NCBI GenBank assembly: GCA_030142905.1
Contig: JASJOG010000135.1
Span: 372,001-436,000, forward strand
Direction of reading: 5' to 3'
DNA: 64,000 nucleotides
DNA from: Heliopora coerulea
Taxonomy: Eukaryota > Cnidaria > Anthozoa > Scleralcyonacea > Helioporidae
Positions 34,134-45,032 of this stretch are shown piece after piece. Within the stretch, counting starts at the first letter, position 1, and each line of letters starts with the position of its first letter. The notes under the pieces were generated by a model. The model worked only from the letters and a program-made list of their open reading frames with translations. It ran no database searches and had not been told where the DNA came from. The translations under genes and the position numbers were made by a program.

Positions 34134-37100
34134 ATGTCTCCGACTACAAAGCTGCCATTATGCCTGGCGTTAACTCAAGCATTGTTTTGGTTATGTCTTC
34201 CTATTTCTGGTTCGTGTGCTAGTCGAGAAGTTCCGATTAACAGTTTTGAAAACTGGAAACGGCGCTGTAAGTTGGTTCATTTTCATATAATTGTTTAAAT
34301 TGTCCGTGCTAACAATATTAAGGGAAACTAGTTATTCGATACACCGCGCATGGTAGATTGCGCTTTCAAGTTTGTGATTCAGGCACATGTCTTACTGACT
34401 TCCTTATTCGTCCTCTGTATCGTTTTGGTCTGTTCATGTTTGCGCAAAACATTCTTAAACATTTATATCAAGCGTTTCATGTCAATTACTTACCAACACA
34501 GGTAAGCATCAAGTATCAGTGAACGTTTGCCAATTGTTCACCCGAGCTTAAAAATAGAATCTGAAATATAAGAACACGTCACTTTTGTCGTAGTAACCTT
34601 TGTTAAGTATCCATATAACCGTGTCGCTATACGTGATCATACACTGAGTGATTGGCTGTTATTGCTCGTGATTAACGTTATTAAAGTCCTATATATTTAA
34701 ATTACATGTTCACTTCTCATATGTATGCTTATGTGTGCGTTGTGTTATTTATTGATGTCTTTAAAGAAAGCTTGATTTTATCGTTGAAGAAACCACTTAC
34801 CTTTACCTTCCATGCGCAGCCGTTTCCCGGAATCTCGAAATAAATTTCGGTGTAAACATCTCTTTGTTTCAAACTCGCTGCCCATATAAAGTAACAATGC
34901 GTTCGATTTACGTGAAACATACTACCTTGCAGTACCAGTAATTTTTCAAATGACCACCTATATCTACTTGATGAACTTTCGTGCCCGTTGACTCAAACTG
35001 CAAAACAGTGGACAATAATTCAGCTTACAGTTGTTGTGATTTTATACTTAATTTGTCGAAACGATTCTAGATGTCAGTTCTTGAACTTTCTCTAGTAGCC
35101 TCAAAGTTATAGTGGCATTTTGTACATACACTAGTGCACGTACATATACAACTATATATGTGTCTATGTACATCTACATACATGTAGATATACATATGCA
35201 CATATAAGTACATGTACATCTATAGACGTAGATATAGATATAAATAAAAATATAGAGAAATATATAGGTTTAGATATAGATACTATATGGAATATTTAAA
35301 AGCTGTATGGGAGTACAGTATCGTATATTCAACTCCCCCGGTAAACATAGTCGTTTTCGCAGTTTTGCATTGTGAAATATTTTACATCAGAGTGTAATAT
35401 TCTTGGTAAAATCAAGAACGAGGGTACATTCTTCAATTAAAAACCTTTCAAAATGATCCAATAATACGTCAACAGGGCGTAAACTTACACACCGCAAGAC
35501 CGTGTTCAAAAAATTTACGTTTTGAATGTTTGTCAAGACTGTAGAATTCTCATCTTCTAATCACAAAAGATGGTGGAAATTGTTGCTTGATAAACGTATA
35601 TAAATCAATCTTTTTGTTGGTATTGTCTCATTTTTCATTTTTTGTTATTTTGCAGGTAATTGTTCATGTGAGAAGGACACACTGACGGCCGAAAAACTCA
35701 TTGACGGAAAGGATTTTTGCGTCGTCAAGGATGTATTTCAGATTGATAGTCACGGCAATTTACTGGAAGACAACTCCCTTAATCTCACAATGTCAAGTTT
35801 ATCTTTTGGAAAATTAACAGTAAGTTAACCACGGCCAAAATTATCATCCGCATCTTTAACTTTACTTTGTTTTGTCTAGACTTGAAATAAGATTCATGAA
35901 TTTCTAGCGAGTACACAACGTATTTCCTCGAATAAGCGCACAGCCTCGATAAAGGGCCACCCCGCCACCCCTCTATTAAACGCATCTAAAATAAAAACCA
36001 ATGTTCGAAGCGCCCGGCGGTAATGAGGAATTCAACGCAATTGGTACAAATGTTGAGGAAGAAGTCAAAGTCGAATAAACTATGCGAAAGCGAACATTTA
36101 TGAACTTTCGTTTTGTTAAATTATCTTTTTGAATTAAATGCGCTGAAACACGCGCCCTTCCGAAGAACCCAAATTCGTAACATGCGTTCAGGGAGAATTT
36201 ATTGAAGGAAATAAGGTATTCCGTTTGTAGAAGTGCGTCTCGAGAATTTTGTTTGCATGACAGTCAATTGTGGTATAATTATGCGGAATTTTCTTCCTTC
36301 TAAGCTGAATGGAAATATTTAAGTATTAGTAATTATGTTAATATGGCGCTGAAAATAATCATGCAATATAAGGAAAATAATTCGAGCGATATTGTCACAA
36401 GCTTGATTTGCGTTTGGTTTTGCAGTGTTCGACACGACGAAAGGCCGAAAAAGATTTCAATTATTTCTTGGTTTTTTTAAATTTCACTCGTAAAGAAAAT
36501 CGAGACAGATTCAAGCACCACAACGTGTATGCAATTTTTAAACAAAAATCGCCAAGTAAGTGTATCTCATTTCTACACTGAGAGTATGTCTTCATTTTAG
36601 CCATTTGTTAATCGAATATATACTTTGAATATATTGTATATTTTCTCTGTAAAGAGTCGGTGTTATCTCGTTTCAGATAAAACTTCGTTGAGTAGAGCAT
36701 CCAACGCTACCCTGATTACAGCAAAATCCGCCGAAAATGTAAGAATCCATCTATCTTCAAAGTACAAATTCAATTTTATAAAAGTCATTTACAAGGCATT
36801 GTCTGCCTCAAAAGGGCTCCTGGGTATGGTTCGAAACCTTAGAATTTGTTTATGTGCATATTGATGAGCTTGACCAGTCTGAAGCAGTGGTTCTTCAGAA
36901 TTGCCAAACCAAAATACAAGATGATCAGGCTGATCAAGATGTACAAAAAAGAATAATAAACTGATGGTCTATCGTTAAATAGTGACATAAATGGTAGCAT
37001 AAAGTCTACCGTTATAAAAACCGTTTTGAAATGTTTAACACCCATATTAGTGTGCTTTGTCGTACAAGTGGTCTCAGGTGTGTCACTTAGATATTTTTCT

Positions 37101-40100
37101 GAAGCAAAATGTTTACGAGAACACTCAGTCCCTTCGCTTAATTTGAAGTGAACACACGACAAAAGTGTCCAGCAGCTGCAGCAGCCGTAACAATGGAAAC
37201 AACAACGACAGCAACAACAGCAAAAGCAACAAATTAATTAATTGGTAATTAAGTATTTTCCGAACTTGCTTTTTGGTTTCACGGTCCCAAAATATATCCC
37301 AAATACGATTATCGGCGTGGGTGAAAGTCCATGGCAGGTTGATTTTGCATACTGTAAATGCAAACCCAGATATTGATAAGGATTCATTAAATATTAGAAG
37401 AATGAGTAATATCCGAATTACTTACTGTACTAGCAGTAAAACGAGGCTTGGCAGCAAAACGAGGCTTGGTAGTAAATTTGTCGTATGAAAATCAATTCTT
37501 TAGTTTCATTTGAATTAAAAATCTAATTTTCGCATGAAAAGTTTCGCACCAGATCTCTCTTTAAAACAAAGTGAGAAGATGACTCGGGAATGGCCCGTTA
37601 CCTATAAGTTCTTGGCTAGTTGAAATAACGAATGATCCGAACCAGCTTTTGATGCAGTAGTTATGCAAATATTTTGAAGAGGAAGGTGTTGGCGTAACAA
37701 AAAATTTCATTAAAAACTCGTAAATTAATCGTTTGAGATAACTTTTTCTATATTCTTGTTTTTCCTCTTTTTCAAAACAGGTAGCAAAACTAGAAAATGA
37801 GAAGAGCAAGCTCTCTTCTCCTGTAATACGAGGTTTAAGCGTTGGACTGAGTATTGGTCTGGTGACTTGTTTTGTGGCATTTTTTCTTTGCATTCGGTTT
37901 ACTAGACGAAAGTACGTAATGAATCCATCTTTTCCACTGTTGCTAAATGTTCGAATTTTCGTTCTTCATCCTAATACAAATCCAGTGTTTTTTTAGTAAT
38001 GTATTTGTCTTCCTTACTAGAAGAGAGACTCCTGAAAGGAAGCAAGACAAAACAAATGATTATATTGATGGCAAGTGAAACAATGTTTTGAATTATTCTG
38101 CATGCCCAAATATTACACCACTGAATAAATGAATTGTCACTGATCTGCATTTTCCCGAAAACAGCTTCTCCAGAAACAACTGTCTAAAACTCTATCTTTT
38201 ACCCCTCATACTAACCTTGAACTAAACCCTTGTCCCAATTTCTTTTTATCGTTATTCTTCTTCTTACTGTCATCCCTATATCCTTAGCCTTATCTTTATC
38301 CCCTAATCCTTATCTCTATCCCCTAATCCTTATCTCTATCCTCTAATCCATATCTTTATCCCCTAATCCTTATCTTTATTCCCTAATCCTTATCTTTACC
38401 TCCTTATACTCATCCTTATCATCTTCATTTCCAATCCTTGGTCTTAATTACTCTTACCGCTATCCTTGTTCTTTTTATACTTCCACTTAAACTCGATCTG
38501 ACACTCACGAACACACCAACACTCAAAATGTCAATCAAGATCAAACTCATGTCCCCAACCTCTTTGATCCCAGGGTTCGACATTAACTCTCACCCGTTCA
38601 CTACTGGAGAGTAAAATTTTTCAGTGGACAGTAAAAAACACAAACCGAGAATACTTGCCCGATCTAGCAAGTAACTCTGAAGAGATGGGGAAAGTAGTTT
38701 TTTTGTGTTAAAAAAAGCCAAATAAAAAAAACCCACGAAAGTCGAACAATTTGCCACAAAAGAAGTATTTCATATTTTGATTTCTGAAAGCCACAAGCGT
38801 CCTTTTACGTGGCGTAGCACTCCTGCCACTCCTAGCAGCCATCTTGGATGTCTGACAGAGGAATCTTGGGTACGATATTGGTGATGCAAGTGAATTGCAC
38901 GTCGCCATTTTAGTTTTGGTTTTCTGTTGATTTGCGTTGGGGCGTGCAATGTGCCAGTCTAACTGGGTCTAATGGAAAGTAAAATTTTGCTATGGAAAAT
39001 GAATTTTCTGATTAAGTTTCCACATTAGAAAGTTTGGTTAAAAGTTAGTGTCAAGCCCTGGGTCCACGCATAAATTGACACTGACACTTGCACTCATAGC
39101 TACGTTAGCACGAACACCCGCCACTATTCCTACACCCACACTTGCATAAGACATGCACACCCACATGAACATTATTGACGTTTACCATTCATCCCACACC
39201 CCACTCATTCCTCTACCTACACTCCCCTATACCCCACTATCACCCCACCCACATCTCTGCTGTCACGTACCCACAAATCTGTACCCACACCCAGTCTTAC
39301 ATCAACACTCACCCTCATGTCCACGTTCGTGCTCAAACTTATGCTTGAATATTTAACCGTATTCATACTTAAATTTATGCTTGTACGTTTAACAGCGTCT
39401 TTATCCTCATCGTTTTCTTAACCCCTTGCGCAACCAGTTAAGGCAGCCAACAGGGCTAACTTTAACGCTCTAAAAGTTACATTTTCTATTTATTTAGAGG
39501 ACGAAGACAGCCGACCCTATCGCATTGTAGACTTAGAAACTCAAATTTCATGCGACAGTTCTGGATACACATTTTTAGAGGGTGACAAAAAGGACGAAGA
39601 GAAACCATACCAGAAGTTGTGTACGGGAGATAGAAAGCCTGAGAACCAAGTAAGCAGAGTAAAGTATGGTCAAATGAAAAAAAACAAAGTACAATCAATT
39701 TGAAAGAAAACGATTTTGAGTTAAGAATATTTCAACTTTATTTCAAACATCAGCAAGGTCGAAATATTACTAATGCAAAGTGTCTTGCTTTTAACTCGCG
39801 TCTTGAGTTGTCGAGGCACTCCTGCGGGAATTGTCTTTGTTTTTTTGTTTGGTTTTTTGGTTTTTGTTCAAACCGGTACCTTTCCCTTTCGATCATTAAA
39901 AAACCGAACTGGAGTTTCTTTTGCTTGTTTTTGTTTTAAAAACCCACTTGTTGTTTTAGATTGGTACGCAGAACGCGGAGAAGTTTGAATTAATAGGTAA
40001 AAACTTTTTTTATTTAACGATGGCATAAAGTTATATCACAGTTATAACCGACAAAAGTTGAGGTGGAATATGATGGCATTTACAGTCGACTACTAACAGA

Positions 40101-40657
40101 CAAATCCATATTTCTGATGAAGGAAAATTTCAAGAATCTGATACAATTTTTAAGACCCAACCGGGACCTGTTGCGAAAAATGCAACTTTGGGCCATCCGG
40201 CTGGGAATCGCATCAGAAATATCGATTTAACTGTTAGTAGTCGACTGTAAATGCCATCATATTCCATTGAATGTACCCTGCACTTCATATCGGTAATACC
40301 ATCTTACAAAATACTGAACTTGTGGCCATGCTGTCGGCAACGGCCTCCGGAGCTCGGTCGGTAGAGCATCACACTAGATGCGCGAGGTCGCGGGTTCGAT
40401 TCCCAGCCAGATGGCCAAAAGTTGCATTTTTCACAACAGGTCCCGGGTGGGTCTTAAAAATTGTATCAGACACTCGTAATTTTCCTTCATCAGAAAAATC
40501 GATTTAAAAGTTGAGATGGTCTGATATTACGACAAACAAGGTTAGGGTTGTACTAACATATCCATGTAACTTTTAAATAGACCTTTTTAAGCCGTATATT
40601 TTGTTCGATTCTATTACAGATGCTGATGAACCTGTGTACTATCTGCTCGAACAATAA
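34134..40657 (+). CDS. R4: compact receptor with an ITAM in its cytoplasmic tail
   Basis: Nine exons join in frame to 298 residues: 34134-34266, 35656-35819, 36426-36555, 36677-36738, 37781-37911, 38021-38070, 39498-39649, 39960-39996, 40620-40657. Exon 1 is a signal peptide (LALTQALFWLCLPISG). Exon 2 continues with CNCSC and one further Cys, a shortened form of the family Cys-rich domain that is split by an extra intron. Exons 2 and 3 have the a/b phases (1-0, 0-1) but are diverged and short. The helix is at about 181-201 (GLSVGLSIGLVTCFVAFF), then RFTRRK. Exon 6 ends at a GC donor (GATG|GCAAGT). Exon 7 (152 nt) carries YTFLEGDKKDEEKPYQKL, a YxxL-x10-YxxL ITAM, plus PYRIV. The C terminus is EPVYYLLEQ, matching the R5 PVYHVLEG and R1 GVYHTLEK motifs. 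Known ITAMs recruit tandem-SH2 kinases, so an activating receptor is inferred. Confidence 0.75.
35120..35290 (+). repeat. (TA/CA)-rich simple sequence
   Basis: Irregular ACATATA and TAGATATA units in an R4 intron. Confidence 0.55.
38265..38415 (+). repeat. Minisatellite with CCTTATCTCTATCCCCTAAT units
   Basis: Five to six diverged units of 22-23 bp in an R4 intron. Confidence 0.7.
39085..39330 (+). repeat. CAC/CCCACAC-rich simple sequence
   Basis: Irregular ACACCCACAC tracts upstream of the R4 ITAM exon. Confidence 0.55.
40061..40270. repeat. Fold-back arms around the truncated SINE
   Basis: GGAATATGATGGCATTTACA with GTCGACTACTAAC at the left mirrors GTTAGTAGTCGAC with TGTAAATGCCATCATATTCC at the right. 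It lies in the last R4 intron, 350 bp before the terminal exon. Confidence 0.6.
40115..40215 (-). mobile_element. Truncated inverted copy of SINE family 2
   Basis: On the minus strand CGATTCCCAGCCGGATGG leads into the same tail as 40400-40510 and lacks everything before the B box. It lies between the inverted arms 40061-40270. Confidence 0.5.
40330..40510 (+). mobile_element. tRNA-headed SINE, family 2
   Basis: The tRNA-like head (40330-40415) has GAGCTCGGTCGGTAGAGC (D arm, A box) and GGGTTCGATTCCCAG (T arm, B box). The tail continues AAAAGTTGCATTTTTCAC and GGTCTTAAAAATTGTATC. An inverted 5'-truncated copy lies at 40115-40215. Confidence 0.55.
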
Positions 40658-41059
40658 CCAGACACCAAGATATCTTTCTGACTCTTTGTCGGAAAGGGGT
40701 TGTGTAGAATTGGGATTACGAAAACAGAAGATATTTAATGTAGATGTAGATTATAATGTATATTTGAGTAAATATTAGTCTAATATTAGAAGAACTCGTG
40801 CAAAAATTAGTGGATGATTACGTTTAAGTGAAGCTTAGGCATTGAGTTTGATCTTACTTGGCTTTACTTTAGTTTAGTGAGCTGTGCTGTGCAGACTCTT
40901 CTGTGCCCTGCTCTACATTTTGTGTTTAGCTTTGATTTCTTGTCTTTGCCTAGCTGTGCTGCGCTGTTGCTCTCTCGCTGTTGTTAGTGTGGTGTGCTGT
41001 TGCTCTGCTCTGCCTCGCTTTGCTGTGCTGTGCTGCTCTTTGCTTTATAATGAGAACGA

Positions 41060-41400
41060 GATGGAAAAGAAGAAGGGAAAAAGAGGAAGAAGAAGAAAAA
41101 GAAGAAGAAGAAAAAGAAGAAGAAGAAAAAGAAGAAGAAGAAAGAAGAAGAAGTGGTAAAGGAAGAAGGAGACGAAGAAGTGAAGAAACGGAAGAAGTAG
41201 AAGAGAAAGGCAAAGAAGGAGAAGAAGAAGCCGATGAGGAACAACAACCATAAGCAACAATAAGCAGAAGACCAAGAAGCAGCAACAGAAAGAGAAGAAC
41301 GAGAAGGATGAAGAGGAATTAGCATGGAGAAGAGGAAGGAGGATGAGAAGGTGAGAAACGGGAAGAAGAAGGGAAAAAGAAGAGGAGAGAAAAGGGATAA
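41060..41400 (+). repeat. (GAA)n purine-rich tract
   Basis: AAGAAGAAG with GAGGAA interruptions; strongly strand-asymmetric. Between R4 and R5. Confidence 0.8.
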
Positions 41401-42436
41401 ATGATCGAGGGAGAGAAAGAGACAACCGACAACAGCCACACCAGCCACAACGACGAACATAACCATACATATCAACGACAACAAAAACAACAACTGCAGC
41501 GGCAGCCAGTGGTGTAACTGGCGTTTTTTTTTTTTGTGGGGGGGGGGAGGCGAAAACCTAATTTTCCCGACAAACTTTATAACATTATGTTTACGATTGA
41601 TTATCCTTGGAATTATCTATTGTGGTCAACCTCCACGATGTTATATGTAATATTTCATAAACGAGGGCGAGTGTTTTACCAGGTGTTACGAACACGAGAG
41701 AACAATAAAAATCACGAGGCCGTAGACCGAGTGATTTTCACTATTCTTTCTCGTTTGTAAAACACGAGGGAAGAATGAATATCACGAGGCCGCAGGTGTT
41801 TTACAAACGCTGGAAAACAATGAAAATGATGAGGAGGTAGGCCGAGTGCTTTTTATTGTCCTTGAATATTTGTAAACCCTGGTAAAAGACGAGACACACG
41901 TTTATGAAATAGCCTCTCAATTGTCTATTTTTGAATTTATTAATTTAATTAAATATTTTTATAAAAATATTTAATTTTTTACAAATTTATAATTAAACTC
42001 CCATAGTTCTCTCGATTGCCGCGTGTCTGGTATTCCAGATTCCGAAAGTGAGACCTATCACTAACGCATTGTAAACAAATCAACACGATCAGCGTACTGC
42101 TTCATTTTTCTTTGCGCAAAAAGATCACGCAGCTGGGCCGTTTGGCTCACAAAATCCGGCGGACGGCAATTCGATTTAGTCCAATCTTTAAAATATAATT
42201 AAGGTATATTGCTTTGAGTACCGAGACCGTGAACAATATAAATAATTTGTTGAAAAGAGCTTCTATAAAACCTAGCTAGTAAAATACGAAATAACCATTT
42301 CGGTTATTCCCGACAGAGCAAATTTTTCAAACGAAATTTTCCCTTGGGGGGCAAGTTTCCCCCCTTGCCCCCGCCCCCAGTTATAACGACACTTCTACTG
42401 ATGTTTTGATCGCTCACTTTATCCAGACAGTAGGTC

Positions 42437-42483
42437 TACCATGGACAAGTGAATTCGTCTGGCGTTAGCCAGAGTAAAATGTT
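42437..42483 (-). repeat. TTAA-type MITE-like repeat, copy 5 (partial)
   Basis: CGTCTGGCGTTAGCCAGAGT core only. Between R4 and R5. Confidence 0.5.
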
Positions 42484-42594
42484 TATTGGGGTTGCCAATC
42501 TCACTTTGAAACACATAGTTACCATTTGGCTACAACTGAACACAATCTCAGTTTGAGTGAGACTGACGACAAGCTCTACCATTTCACATTGCCT

Positions 42595-42672
42595 CGTACC
42601 ATACTATTTTACTTTGGATAACGCCAGACTATTTTACTTGTCAAGGGGAGAACTCCAGTTGGGAAACGGTCC
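42595..42672 (+). repeat. TTAA-type MITE-like repeat, copy 6 (partial)
   Basis: ATTTTACTTTGGATAACGCC core and TTGTCAAGGGGAG, about 110 bp from inverted copy 5. Confidence 0.5.
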
Positions 42673-44214
42673 GTGCTACTGTACTTTCTTTTTGAATGTG
42701 CACCCAGGGGATAACTCCACCCAGGTCAATCGGCTTAAGACCTTTTCAAACGCTGCTCTCCCAATTCTACAAGAATTAAGAACGGGTGTAGGGTGACGCT
42801 GAATCCGTCAGGTAAACGTTTTAATTTGGAGCGATGGCGGAGTTCACTTAGACTGAAGCTGTCTCCGCGTCGCGTGAAATTGAAGCGATATGGATTCGTA
42901 CGACGCTTTTTTTCAGGACGAGCTGCTCCGAATGGTCGTATTTTTTACAATATATTAAATTTATAATTCATAGATTCGTCCCAAAAGATTAGAAACTTGT
43001 CCAAGACAAAAATCAGTCAGACGGATTACTGTCTAATGTGAATTTAATGATTGTTTCGCGTCCTATATTTGCTGCTGAGTTCTCACTGTTGTTGCCGACG
43101 TCGATTTTGCTCATTAGTGTGAATTCCAAACCAGTTTTTTGTCTCACTTTCACGTCTCAACGACGGGAAAATGGATGGATAAATTGCAGACGGAAACCTC
43201 GCCCTATACTCCGATTCATCTCTTAATTCGTATCCTGAAACAGTTTACCAAATGGGACGAGGAAGACGTCCTTTGAAAAAGAAATTCGATGATTGTCAGG
43301 TCATTTATAACACTGTATCTTTTTAGCATAACTTGACTGTTGAGTTACATATAATTAGGAGCGGCTGATTCATTTCCATCTGGCCTGTTCCTAAACCTAA
43401 AGCCCTAAAATTGGCAGCTACGCGAGCCGCGAGTTGCAACTAAAGTAAATAGCTGGTATGTCGAACTACTGTGTGCTATGAAAGTTTTTAAGGACAAAAT
43501 ATTGAAGTCGCATAAGTTGATGTTATGTGTAATGAATCAAATACCAAAAGTCATCGCTGTTGTTTTTGAAAAATCGAGTACGAAAAACCGTTCGTCAATG
43601 TTCGATCCCTTCCGTCAAGTTTGCCATCAGAAAGGCGTAGGAAACAGGCGTCGTTGAAAAAAAAAACGCTCGTATGAAAATTACACCATTTTTATGAAGA
43701 GTGCTTGTCACCTTTCCTATTAGAGACACCTTAAACTTTCAATGTGTACACAAACAAACATTCCAACATCCGACATTCTTGTGCATAAATAAACTGGCGA
43801 AAGTAATTTCCCGTAGGTAAAATCAACAATGAATATGTCGCTTGCTGGTATTTCTAAATTTTATCTCAAACTCAGTCTTCTCTGTGTTCACCTTTTTCAG
43901 CCAGAGTTGCTTCAATAGTACCTCGCACGTAATTTTGGCTTCCATGGTGAGACATAAAGAAAAGGTACTTGGACGTAAGGTTGATCTAAGATATATCAGG
44001 TTCGTGATATGATAGAAATGTGAAGTATATCAATCGTGGGTTAAGGTTTCAAGTTTAGAAATCCCACTCAAGCGAGTTCCGCTTTCCATTTGATGTTTTT
44101 TCTAATGGCAATATGAAAACTGACGAACCCATGTGATGACATTACTCATTTTATGTGAACAAATTAACTAACATTTTACAGTGCCGCCTTCAAACAGACG
44201 TATGTTTCTATTAT

Positions 44215-44310
44215 TTTAACTATTTTAATTATTGCAAATAAAAGTGGGCCCAGAATGGATCCCATAGAAACCCAATTTAGTCGGGCGGCTCTACGTTTCT
44301 GTTGCGATGT
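44215..44310 (-). pseudogene. LINE reverse-transcriptase scrap
   Basis: The minus strand encodes VSMGSILGPLLFAII, matching the conserved (V)PQGSILGPLLF block of non-LTR reverse transcriptases, followed by stops. Flanking frames at 44359-44556 may be further remnants. Confidence 0.5.
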
Positions 44311-45032
44311 AAGATAACCCAATGAGCAGCCCAATGCAAAACTATTTCAATCCAAATGTTACAAAGAGATCAGATATTTGACAGAAATGGTGAACCAACA
44401 TTGGCTGACAAATTCACAAACATGTACAATTAATGCTGCATTCGACAAGGATACTTTAAGAATTTCCCGCAACTTGAACCTGACACGTCCCACGCTCAGC
44501 CTAGGTTTTATCCAGTCAAGATCACCAGTTAAGATAGATTTGATTCTTCGTAACATGCTATCGGTCAGACGTCAGGGAGGGCGACCAAGTTCCGGTTAGT
44601 CACCGCTGGATGTCGGCTCAAAATTGCTACTGACATGAAAACGCGTTTTAGCCAAACCTGTTAAAACGTTCCCTTCATTACGAAAGAAGCAATATCATTT
44701 AGCACTAACATGTTGTAATGACTTTTTGATTTATGAATCACCTGATTTTAATGGTTTGTCATTTTTAAAAGTAACACCTGTCTAGAACGCTTAAGTTTAA
44801 CTCGCTGCGTGCCTCTCGTCATTCATTTCCACCCAACGGTTTGACCTGATCCATTTACAATCTCCTAAGGTGCATAGTGTTGATTGATTCTTTGATTATT
44901 TCCTTCCTCACCGCCCTTCTCATCTTGTCCCAAAACGTCTCAAATTGTGCCTTGTCAAGGAGAAGTCACTCTCAACCAAAGAATATTGTGATGAAGTGAC
45001 TGGTATCAAAACAACAATCTGGCCCAACAAAG

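Larger units (their letters stand above)
40658..45032. other. R4-R5 intergenic region
   Basis: Purine tract, a repeat at 41640-41890 with several copies of CACGAGGCCG, two MITE fragments and a LINE scrap. No confident gene. A signal-peptide-like frame at 43829 (MNMSLAGISKFYLKLSLLC) stops after 29 codons. Confidence 0.5.

Noticed and set aside
40330..40415. Genuine tRNA gene
   Set aside because: Acceptor stem pairs only partly, anticodon loop is irregular, and the tail matches an inverted copy nearby; a SINE head fits better.
40950..41493. Long Lys/Glu- or Ser/Phe-rich frames
   Set aside because: Translations of the GAA tract; low complexity.
43829..43960. Signal-peptide-like start (MNMSLAGISKF) and a possible following exon
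   Set aside because: Frame stops after 29 codons, and the alternative splice gives no family motif.
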